Shown: piece after piece, positions 17,379 to 23,730 of the stretch
How positions within the stretch are numbered: position 1 is the first letter of the stretch
How the letters are laid out: each line of letters begins with the position of its first letter
Assembly (NCBI RefSeq): GCF_001922575.1
Contig: NZ_MRCI01000001.1
Location: 2,170,001-2,234,000 of the forward strand
Direction of reading: 5' to 3'
From: Neptunomonas phycophila
Lineage (GTDB): Bacteria; Pseudomonadota; Gammaproteobacteria; Pseudomonadales; Balneatricaceae
Length of the DNA stretch: 64,000 nucleotides
Notes under the pieces: model-generated
The model's database searches: none
What the model was told of the DNA's origin: nothing
Seen by the model: only the letters and a program-made list of their open reading frames with translations
Position numbers and translations under genes: made by a program

Positions 17379-18125
17379 ATGGTTAGACTACCGCCCGTAA
17401 TTGGACACCGTGGTTTATCAGCTCTGGCTCCAGAAAACACCTTTGCAGCTATTCACGCCGCATATTCCCATGGCATTAGCTGGGTAGAAATAGACCTTAG
17501 CTTACTGGGCGATGGCACTGCAGTTATATTTCACGACGACACCCTAGAACGCTGCACGCAACACCAAGGTCATTTAGTAGATATCAACCGAGAAGACCTC
17601 GCCTGGCTAGATGCAGGAAGCTGGTTTTCGCATGAGTTTGCTGCTGAGCCAATCCCCACCCTGGCTGAAATGCTAAGCCTATTATCTACTTACCACATGG
17701 GGCTTAACCTAGAACTTAAAGCTCAGCCCCATGTAAGCCATGCTACTATTGTGCGTTGCGCGTATAGCCACATAAAGAAATATTGGAAAAGTAGCCAACC
17801 CATCGTCATAAGCAGCTTTGACCACGACATATTACTGGCCTACCGAAAAGCCGACCCTGACGCACTGCTAGCTATGTTATATGAGGATTTACAACCAGAC
17901 TGGCAAAGCGTCGCCCACCGTATCCAGCCATTGAGCCTTCACTGCCATTACTCGAAATTAACGCAAGACTCAATTACCGCGATCAAGTCGAAAGGCTACC
18001 AAATCGCTGCGTATACTTGTAATAACCTGAACGAAGCCATTCAACTATGGCAATCAGGAATTGATACCCTCTTTAGCGACCAAGCCCATCTGTTCACCCA
18101 ATACCTAAACAATAAGGCAGAATAA
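17379..18125 (+). CDS. Glycerophosphodiester phosphodiesterase
   Basis: A 248-residue cytoplasmic enzyme (UgpQ/GDPD type; no signal peptide) hydrolysing glycerophosphodiesters to glycerol-3-phosphate and an alcohol. Catalytic and metal residues are visible in GHRGLSALAPENT (H10, R11, E20), VEIDLSLLGDG and FHDDTLERCT. NLELK and the C-terminal NLNEAIQLWQSGIDTLFSD complete the TIM barrel. It has its own AAGGAGCG ribosome site and is probably cotranscribed with lemA. Confidence 0.92.
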   Translation: MVRLPPVIGHRGLSALAPENTFAAIHAAYSHGISWVEIDLSLLGDGTAVIFHDDTLERCTQHQGHLVDINREDLAWLDAGSWFSHEFAAEPIPTLAEMLSLLSTYHMGLNLELKAQPHVSHATIVRCAYSHIKKYWKSSQPIVISSFDHDILLAYRKADPDALLAMLYEDLQPDWQSVAHRIQPLSLHCHYSKLTQDSITAIKSKGYQIAAYTCNNLNEAIQLWQSGIDTLFSDQAHLFTQYLNNKAE

Positions 18126-18206
18126 AGCGAAGCCATATATAATAAGGGGCAATTGCGCCCTTAGTGGCGCACCCTGAATTAATATTGATTTTCACGAGTA
18201 CTTCTT

Positions 18207-19184
18207 TTGCCACAAACTGCTTTAAATCGTCGCTTCTCCGTTGCCCCTATGATGGCGTGGACTGATCGCCATTGCCGTATGTTTCACCGAACCATGACTA
18301 ACCAATCTGTACTGTATACCGAAATGGTAACGACAGGTGCATTAATTTATGGGGATCGTGATCGCTACCTTAGCTATAACGATGGAGAGCACCCTGTTGC
18401 TTTGCAGCTAGGAGGAAGCAACCCTAAAGAATTAGCAGAATGCGCTAAAATGGCAGAGGATTATGGTTACGATGAAGTCAACCTAAATGTCGGCTGCCCG
18501 AGTGACCGGGTCCAGAACAACATGATTGGTGCATGCCTTATGGCTCACCCGACCATCGTACGAGATTGTCTTGGCGAAATGCAGCAAGCTGTAGGCATTC
18601 CGATCACCGTCAAACACCGCTTAGGTATTGATGATCTTGATAGCGACGAGCACTTACATGGGTTTATTTCAACAGTAAAAGAATCTGGCTGCAAAACCTT
18701 TATTATTCATGCTCGCAAAGCCATTCTCGATGGCCTTAGCCCCAAAGATAATCGCGATATTCCACCGTTACAATATGAGCGTGCTTATGCAATTAAACAG
18801 CTCAATCCAGAGTTAGAGGTTATTCTGAACGGGGGAATCAAAACACTAGAGACGAGTCTTGAACATCTTAAATATATTGATGGTGTAATGGTTGGTCGCG
18901 AGGCCTACCACAACCCGTACATGCTAATTGATGTTGATACTGTTATTTACGGTAACGCTCCCAAAGACGTGCTCACACGAGCACAAGTACTGGAAGCTTA
19001 CTTCCCTTACATTGAGCAGCAGTTAAGTAATGGCGTGGCACTGAATCATATATTAAGGCACTTACTCGGGCTATTTCATGGCGAACGAGGCGGTAAACAA
19101 TTCCGTCGAGTTATTAGTGAAAATGCTCACAAGCCAGGCGCCGGCATCGATGTCTTACAGCTCGCTCTAGAAAAGCTCACCTAA
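18207..19184 (+). CDS. dusA: tRNA-dihydrouridine(20/20a) synthase DusA
   Basis: A 325-residue FMN-dependent enzyme reducing uridine at positions 20/20a of tRNA D-loops. RRFSVAPMMAWTDRHCR begins the TIM barrel. NVGCPSDRVQNNMIGACLM holds the catalytic C97. HARKAILDGLSPKDNR is typical of the DusA subfamily. A TTG start is needed: an in-frame stop lies seven codons upstream and no ATG precedes the conserved N-terminal block. The next gene product is not protein: the convergent small RNA region begins about 40 bases downstream. Confidence 0.95.
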   Translation: MPQTALNRRFSVAPMMAWTDRHCRMFHRTMTNQSVLYTEMVTTGALIYGDRDRYLSYNDGEHPVALQLGGSNPKELAECAKMAEDYGYDEVNLNVGCPSDRVQNNMIGACLMAHPTIVRDCLGEMQQAVGIPITVKHRLGIDDLDSDEHLHGFISTVKESGCKTFIIHARKAILDGLSPKDNRDIPPLQYERAYAIKQLNPELEVILNGGIKTLETSLEHLKYIDGVMVGREAYHNPYMLIDVDTVIYGNAPKDVLTRAQVLEAYFPYIEQQLSNGVALNHILRHLLGLFHGERGGKQFRRVISENAHKPGAGIDVLQLALEKLT

Positions 19185-19221
19185 AAATAACTGTTGTTGT
19201 ATAAGGGATTAAATAGGCGGG

Positions 19222-19373
19222 TAAAAAAGTAAAGGGCTCAGTTCGCATCCATTGCTTTGAGCCCTTCATTCTACTTCCATGTAGATTACTAATCATCCTG
19301 ATTAGTAGGTCCGAGACCGTCAATATCCTTGCGACATCCTTTCGAACGATACTTCCTTGTTGTCTCGCTGACA
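19222..19373 (-). ncRNA. RsmY/RsmZ-like (CsrA/RsmA-sequestering) small RNA, copy A
   Basis: Predicted 150-nt RNA read leftward. The predicted -10 element TAGAAT lies at 19385-19380. The transcript holds seven GGA motifs (complement positions 19248, 19276, 19296, 19310, 19326, 19337, 19354). One GGA is the whole 3-base loop of a 9-bp hairpin (19287-19295 / 19299-19307); another lies in the terminator loop. CGAGAC (19367-19362) can pair with GTCTCG (19317-19312) to close the 5' domain. It ends in stem 19232-19240 / 19258-19266 and a T-run. GGA in hairpin loops is the hallmark of RNAs that titrate CsrA/RsmA. Family membership is inference; the structure is read directly. Confidence 0.75.
19232..19266 (-). 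terminator. Terminator of small RNA copy A
   Basis: Nine-base arms AAGGGCTCA and TGAGCCCTT enclose a 17-base loop that carries a GGA on the minus strand; the minus strand continues into TTACTTTTTT. The hairpin may also stop dusA transcription from the other side. Confidence 0.8.
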
Positions 19374-19379
19374 TGGACC

Positions 19380-19423
19380 ATTCTACGGAATTGCCGGATG
19401 AAGACTATAGGAAAAAGTCCTAT
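19380..19423 (-). promoter_or_regulatory. Promoter and palindromic activator site of small RNA A
   Basis: The palindrome ATAGGA-N5-TCCTAT (19407-19423) is centred 32.5 bases upstream of the -10 hexamer TAGAAT (19385-19380). That puts it near -43 of the inferred start, overlapping where a -35 would be. No good -35 hexamer is visible, fitting an activator-dependent promoter. Spacing is identical in copy B. Confidence 0.65.
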
Positions 19424-19510
19424 TTTGATCTGTAACCCATCAAAAAAATCAAAACTCATATAGTGAAAATACGACCCATCCCGCCTCCAAAAATCATCCT
19501 CTTCAATACG

Positions 19511-19606
19511 AACTGGAGAACTGGAGAACTGGAGAACTGGAGAACTGGAGAACTGGAGAACTGGAGAACTGGAGAACTGGAGAACTGGAGAACTGGAGAA
19601 CTGGAG
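19511..19606. repeat. Tandem repeat, 12 perfect copies of an 8-bp unit (AACTGGAG)
   Basis: Twelve uninterrupted units from 19511 to 19606. The array lies between the two small RNA genes, about 90 bases upstream of the activator palindrome of copy A. Open reading frames through it merely reflect the repeat (24 bases encode eight residues) and have no coding character. Perfect short repeats of this kind usually vary in copy number between isolates. Confidence 0.95.
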
Positions 19607-19665
19607 AACAAAGTATTTCTAAAAGGGAATGAAAATAATAGCAGAGAAGATGTAAAACTATGAGA

Positions 19666-19813
19666 AATGAAGAAAGGGCTCAATTACGCATCCAGCTTTG
19701 AGCCCTACACCCTACTTCCGTATAAGCTGCTGGTTATCCTAACCAACATGTCCGAGACCGCTAATTCCTCGCGAATATCCTTTCGACGACACTTCCTTGT
19801 TGTCTCGCTGACT
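19666..19813 (-). ncRNA. RsmY/RsmZ-like (CsrA/RsmA-sequestering) small RNA, copy B
   Basis: Diverged second copy of the RNA at 19222-19373, in the same orientation. Seven GGA motifs occur at complement positions 19691, 19717, 19737, 19751, 19766, 19778 and 19794. Their spacing (26, 20, 14, 15, 12, 16) nearly matches copy A (28, 20, 14, 16, 11, 17). The GGA-loop hairpin is kept as TGGTTA / TAACCA (19731-19736 / 19740-19745), with three base pairs changed on both sides relative to copy A. The CGAGAC/GTCTCG pairing (19807-19802 with 19758-19753) is conserved. It ends in a terminator with T-rich tail. It starts just beyond the stop of the STAS gene. Confidence 0.75.
19675..19706 (-). terminator. 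Terminator of small RNA copy B
   Basis: AGGGCTCA (19675-19682) pairs with TGAGCCCT (19699-19706); the loop carries a GGA on the minus strand, which then reads TTTCTTCATTTC. Confidence 0.78.
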
Positions 19814-19819
19814 TGGTAC

Positions 19820-19863
19820 ATTCTACGGAAATCAGAGATGATGGATATAGGAAAAATTCCTAT
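19820..19863 (-). promoter_or_regulatory. Promoter and palindromic activator site of small RNA B
   Basis: The palindrome ATAGGAA-N3-TTCCTAT (19847-19863) is centred 32.5 bases from the -10 hexamer TAGAAT (19825-19820), exactly as in copy A. The 21 bases between palindrome and -10 differ largely between copies, so the palindrome itself appears conserved by selection. It overlaps the stop codon of the HsbA-like gene. Confidence 0.65.
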
Positions 19864-20351
19864 TTTTCTTCGAGAGTAGATACTAAATTACAAAACGCTT
19901 GGTAATTAGTTTCATTTAAAGACATTAATACTTTGTGCGCGTTGATTATGCGCTGCTGAGTTGCCTCTAGTGACTCCTGCACCATAGGCACTTGTTTCAA
20001 TTCGGTTACGGTCTCTGGTAGCGAATCTAGGATAACGAAAATTCGATCAAAACCCATGTTGAGTAATGTTCGTGTTACATCGGCATTAACAGATACCAAC
20101 ACCGGATCGGCTAATTTCTGTTCTTTTGCGCGAATGGCTATCTTGGCAATCAAACCCAGTGTAGTACTGTCTAAAAAGTCAGACTCTGTTAAATCAACCA
20201 ATACATGCTGACACTCCCCAGAAGAGAGCACACGCTCAAGATGGCGATCTAATGCACCGCACAAGGTTAGACGAATTTCACCAATAAACTTTATTACATA
20301 GTGGCTATCACGCATTGCATAAAAAATAGCCCCTTCGTTTTGCTCTTTCAT
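19860..20351 (-). CDS. hsbA: HsbA-like STAS-domain anti-anti-sigma factor
   Basis: A 163-residue protein with an N-terminal STAS domain (about 15-110). It has the phosphorylatable serine context LVDLTESDFLDSTTLGLIAK (S62) and a helical C-terminal extension (RIINAHKVLMSLNETNYQAFCNLVSTLEE). The whole layout resembles Pseudomonas HsbA, which with HsbR and HptB controls rsmY expression and swarming/biofilm behaviour. The gene directly follows the PP2C phosphatase gene with no gap. Its stop overlaps the control site of a predicted RsmY/Z-like RNA. HsbA orthology is my reading of the sequence and not proven. Confidence 0.68.
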   Translation of the reverse strand: MKEQNEGAIFYAMRDSHYVIKFIGEIRLTLCGALDRHLERVLSSGECQHVLVDLTESDFLDSTTLGLIAKIAIRAKEQKLADPVLVSVNADVTRTLLNMGFDRIFVILDSLPETVTELKQVPMVQESLEATQQRIINAHKVLMSLNETNYQAFCNLVSTLEEK

Positions 20352-21548
20352 CTACACTCTCGATACAGACATGATGGTAATATCATCTGGCAAACCATTT
20401 TCAATGTCTGTTTCTTCAAATACAAATTCACTAAAAGCATCCAATGTTAGGTAATGAGCTTTTACCCAATTAAGGATATCCGACTCTTTCTTTTCTATTG
20501 TACCTTCAGGAAGCAATTCTAAAACACCATCGGACATGATAGTTAATGAAAAAACATCATCGATGGTAATTGAGTACTCTTCAAAATGAGCGCTGGGCAA
20601 CAAGCCCACTGGCATTCCTTTACCCTCTAAAAAACGCGTACTAGATTTTGTCTTAAGAATGGGCATAGGGTGATGGCCGCCTACGGTATAGGTTAAGCGG
20701 TTAGATTGAGAATCAATAAGGCCACAAAAAATTGTTAAATGTTTATCTAATTCTAACGCACATAAATCAATGTTCATACGCTGAACAGTACTCAAGGGCG
20801 AAAGTATATCGTGGCTTGAATCCCGACGATGATTTCTTAGTAATCTAAAAGTGAGGTTTTTAAGTAAGACTGTTATCAGCGCTGATGATGTGCCATGCCC
20901 TGATACATCGGCAACATAGAAGAGCGTTCGATGATCATCAATAGGGATAATATCTACAAAATCACCACTGGCAACCAGCGAAGGCAACAATGCATAATCA
21001 TATTGGAAACCATCAATACTTTGATGGGTCTCGGGTAAAATACGCTTTTGTAATTGATAAGCGGCTTGCTGGTCGTCTTGCAGCTCTTTTAACGTTGCTT
21101 CTAAACTTTCCCGATACTCGTGTCCCTCACTTATCAAATGACAGCGCCGCAGCGCCTGTAAAGCCCGTAAAGTAAATGGCGCCACATCAGTTTCTAGCTG
21201 AGACATAATAAATACATCATCAATGCCAGACCTAAGTGATTTGAGTATCAATGCGGCATCTTCTGTAGCAAGAATAGCTAAGGTTTCGTAACAAAAAGGG
21301 CTATCAGCCAACACATCACCCTGACTATTATGATCAGAGTACAGCATGTGTCTGGTTTCAAATCGTTCAATATCAGAAAGATCTGCTATAAACACAATAT
21401 TCAAGCGAACAGTAGGCAAAATAGTCAGTTCTTCAAAAGCCCCCACTATCGTGGACTTTCCGTAACACGCTAAAACGGACTGCAGCCAGGCTTGCGAGCT
21501 ACCTGAAAAATTAACTATTTGTATCAACCCGCTTACATCACTCGACAT
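20352..21548 (-). CDS. PP2C/SpoIIE-type phosphatase with degenerate receiver (HsbR-like)
   Basis: A 398-residue protein. Residues 1-140 look like a response-regulator receiver that has lost most active residues: there is no acidic pair near residue 12, and no Lys-Pro near 115. A coiled linker (145-170) leads to a SpoIIE/PP2C phosphatase domain with metal-binding residues in ASGDFVD (D196), DVSGHG (D214), MSDGVLEL and DDITIM near the C-terminus. The expected target is the phosphoserine of the STAS protein encoded immediately downstream. Unlike Pseudomonas HsbR it lacks a C-terminal HATPase/anti-sigma kinase domain. Confidence 0.83.
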   Translation of the reverse strand: MSSDVSGLIQIVNFSGSSQAWLQSVLACYGKSTIVGAFEELTILPTVRLNIVFIADLSDIERFETRHMLYSDHNSQGDVLADSPFCYETLAILATEDAALILKSLRSGIDDVFIMSQLETDVAPFTLRALQALRRCHLISEGHEYRESLEATLKELQDDQQAAYQLQKRILPETHQSIDGFQYDYALLPSLVASGDFVDIIPIDDHRTLFYVADVSGHGTSSALITVLLKNLTFRLLRNHRRDSSHDILSPLSTVQRMNIDLCALELDKHLTIFCGLIDSQSNRLTYTVGGHHPMPILKTKSSTRFLEGKGMPVGLLPSAHFEEYSITIDDVFSLTIMSDGVLELLPEGTIEKKESDILNWVKAHYLTLDAFSEFVFEETDIENGLPDDITIMSVSRV

Positions 21549-21585
21549 TCATACAACCAACACCCCTTACGGGCCAACGTTTTGG

Positions 21586-22311
21586 TTAAAAATCGCTTGC
21601 GTCAAAGCCTGTATCCATACGACCATCACGCACCGAAAATTCGCGGCGTTGCAAATAGGCGTCGCGAACAAAACTATATTCATCGCCGCTGATCAGTTTC
21701 TCTAAAGGAAACAATCCCACCCGCGCATCCAAGACTTCTAAACCATAGCCCGTATTGCGCGTAGGTACATGATCCACCGCTTGCCCCCATACATTCGTGT
21801 AGCTGTCAGGGATTTTAGCAAAACCATCACGAACAGAAGACGGCCCCAAAAAAGGTAAAACTAAGTAAGGTCCTGAGCCTACTCCCCAGTAACCTAGCGT
21901 TTGGCCAAAATCCTCACCCGACTTAGGTGAACCCATAGGCGTTGCCACATCGAGAATACCACCCAAACCAAACGTCGTATTCAACATAATACGCGCAAAA
22001 TCATGTGCAGACGCATCGCCTTTAAGCTGTAGTAAGTTATTAACTAACGAGCCAACATCAGACAGATTCGAAAAAAAGTTATGTACGCCCTTCTCTACAG
22101 GATCCGGTGTAACAAACTCATAACCTTTAGCTAAAGGACGTAGAACAACCAAATCAACTCCTTTGTTAAAGCCGTAGGTAATACGGTTAACACCTTCCCA
22201 AGGGTCTGATTCTACTTCAGATACAGCAGCACTACTGTATAAGCCTATAGACGAGCCAAGACACAGTGTTAGAAAAGATGTTTTCGACAGCGACTTAGTG
22301 AACAAAGACAT
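21586..22311 (-). CDS. mlaA: MlaA family outer-membrane lipid asymmetry protein
   Basis: A 241-residue VacJ/MlaA-family protein, which extracts misplaced phospholipids from the outer leaflet for the Mla pathway. Core motifs are DPWEGVNRITYGFN near the N-terminus, FFSNLSDVGSLVNNLLQ, and PKSGEDFGQTLGYWGVGSGPYLVLPFLGPSSVRD. The start at 22311 is chosen for its GGAAG site; a longer reading from 22365 has none. The N-terminus is a signal sequence, but I do not see a canonical lipobox: the only Cys is in LTLCLG. No mlaBCDEF genes are adjacent. Confidence 0.9.
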   Translation of the reverse strand: MSLFTKSLSKTSFLTLCLGSSIGLYSSAAVSEVESDPWEGVNRITYGFNKGVDLVVLRPLAKGYEFVTPDPVEKGVHNFFSNLSDVGSLVNNLLQLKGDASAHDFARIMLNTTFGLGGILDVATPMGSPKSGEDFGQTLGYWGVGSGPYLVLPFLGPSSVRDGFAKIPDSYTNVWGQAVDHVPTRNTGYGLEVLDARVGLFPLEKLISGDEYSFVRDAYLQRREFSVRDGRMDTGFDASDF

Positions 22312-22387
22312 TCGTGCTTCCAAAAGAGTTAAAAGAATTACCCATTCTAAAATACTGCAGTGCAAAAAGAAATTCTTTACGTAAACG

Positions 22388-22410
22388 AAAAAAGACTCCC
22401 GAAGGAGCCT
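22388..22410 (-). terminator. Porin terminator with UUCG tetraloop
   Basis: On the minus strand AGGCTCC-TTCG-GGAGTCT is followed by six T residues. A separate perfect palindrome (CTAATCTTA-AA-TAAGATTAG, 22425-22444) spans the porin stop codon just upstream. Confidence 0.88.
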
Positions 22411-22440
22411 TTTCTTAGCAAGAGCTAATCTTAAATAAGA

Positions 22441-23406
22441 TTAGAACTTAACTGTGTAAGATACGTTGAACTGGTCGCCTTCGTCTGCGCTAGCGAAATC
22501 AGTGTCAGCGTCAACTGTAGAGTATTCAACACCTACAGATGCTTTTTTGCCTAGAGCATAGTTTAGACCAAGAGCCCACTCATCAGCATCAGCTGAACCT
22601 TCATCAGCTTGTGAGTACTGGATGTAAGGAGTAGCAGCGCCAGCAGAGTATGTAGCAGAAACACCGTACAACTCGTATTCGTCAGAATCGTCTTCTTTGT
22701 TTTCGTAAGCTAGGCCAAGAGTCAAAGGACCGAAAGCGTAAGAACCACCTACTAAGATGTTAGTTAGGTCGCCATCAGTACCTGCACCGTAACCGTTTAC
22801 GTATGTGCCTTCCATTTCCCAGTAACCAACAGACAGGCTTAAAGGACCAGCCATGTAGTTAGCACCTAAAGTGTAACCATCAACGTCGTCGCCATTAGTA
22901 CCAGCACCAGATACAGCGCCGTCCATAATACCAGCTACGTAGAAATCAAAGCCAGAGAAGCTAGGAGACAAGTAAGCAAGTGTAGAACCTAGACGGTCTG
23001 GGTTGAAGTACAATGCACCAGCTTTGTTAGATACATCGCCGTAACCTTCAACAACGTCAGTTGGGTTAGCAACACGACCAGCCAGTACTGTACCGAAAGC
23101 ACCAGTAGCACCAACGTAAGCGTAACGAGTAGTGATTGAAGCAGCTTCAGAATCAACAGCTTCTGGACCAGCTGCTTCGTTCAATTCAACTTCCATTTTG
23201 TAGATAGCTGTTAAGCCTTCTACAGAAGTGTCAGCCGAACCTTTCAAACCGAAGATAACGTCATCCATGAACAGATTAACGTCATTGTCTTCTTTAGCTT
23301 GCAAAACTGCTTCTAGCTTACCGTAAAGTGTAGCGTCAGCTTGAGCAACCATTGGAGCAGTCAAAGCACCAGCGACAGCTAGAGCGATCAGTGACTTTTT
23401 CATCAA
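22441..23406 (-). CDS. Gram-negative porin
   Basis: A 321-residue outer-membrane porin of the Porin_4 (OmpC-like, betaproteobacterial/oceanospirillalean) type. The signal peptide (MMKKSLIALAVAGALTAPMVAQA) ends at residue 23-24, followed by ATLYGKLEAVLQ. Alternating beta strands, acidic loops and a terminal Phe (VSYTVKF) are seen. The gene has a strong RBS (GAAGGGGA), its own long upstream region and an efficient terminator, as expected of an abundant protein. Codon usage appears biased, consistent with high expression. Pore specificity cannot be told. Confidence 0.93.
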   Translation of the reverse strand: MMKKSLIALAVAGALTAPMVAQADATLYGKLEAVLQAKEDNDVNLFMDDVIFGLKGSADTSVEGLTAIYKMEVELNEAAGPEAVDSEAASITTRYAYVGATGAFGTVLAGRVANPTDVVEGYGDVSNKAGALYFNPDRLGSTLAYLSPSFSGFDFYVAGIMDGAVSGAGTNGDDVDGYTLGANYMAGPLSLSVGYWEMEGTYVNGYGAGTDGDLTNILVGGSYAFGPLTLGLAYENKEDDSDEYELYGVSATYSAGAATPYIQYSQADEGSADADEWALGLNYALGKKASVGVEYSTVDADTDFASADEGDQFNVSYTVKF

Positions 23407-23730
23407 ATTTCCCCTTCAATATTCAACATACTAGTAGTGAATTCTAGTTTTTCTTAAGGTACCAGCCGACAAAGCCGTTAGTACTATCAAGAAAATACTA
23501 TACATCTCGAATATTTCAAACATGTGAATCAAAAAACTTTCACTTTCTGTCCAATGTTTAAAATAATTCAAACACTTGCTTAATTTATAACCAGTTAACT
23601 ACCAAAAAGCAACCAGTTACGCATAATTTGCGTGCATTACAGCACAGCTCCCTTAAGCACGCAACCCCTTGAAACTTAGTAACGTATAGTTTTTAGGGTT
23701 ACTACCTCTTCAAGGCTACTTTTAATGACC
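23407..23730. promoter_or_regulatory. 324-base AT-rich control region upstream of the porin gene
   Basis: No gene found. It is AT-rich and must contain the porin promoter and the end of the hrpA transcript. Near its hrpA-proximal end, AGTAAC and GTTACT (about 23678-23703) form a weak inverted repeat. I could not identify a specific regulator site. Confidence 0.5.

Noticed and set aside
19511-19606. CRISPR array
   Set aside because: The unit is 8 bp with no spacers and no cas genes are in the window.
19456-19683. Open reading frames through the 8-bp repeat on both strands
   Set aside because: The predicted peptides only translate the tandem repeat (24-base periodicity). No ribosome site supports them, and the flanks are explained by RNA genes.
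19860-19900. GacA-type box TGTAAG-N6-CTTACA upstream of the small RNAs
   Set aside because: Searched by eye over both promoter regions and not found; the TAGGA palindrome occupies the activator position instead.
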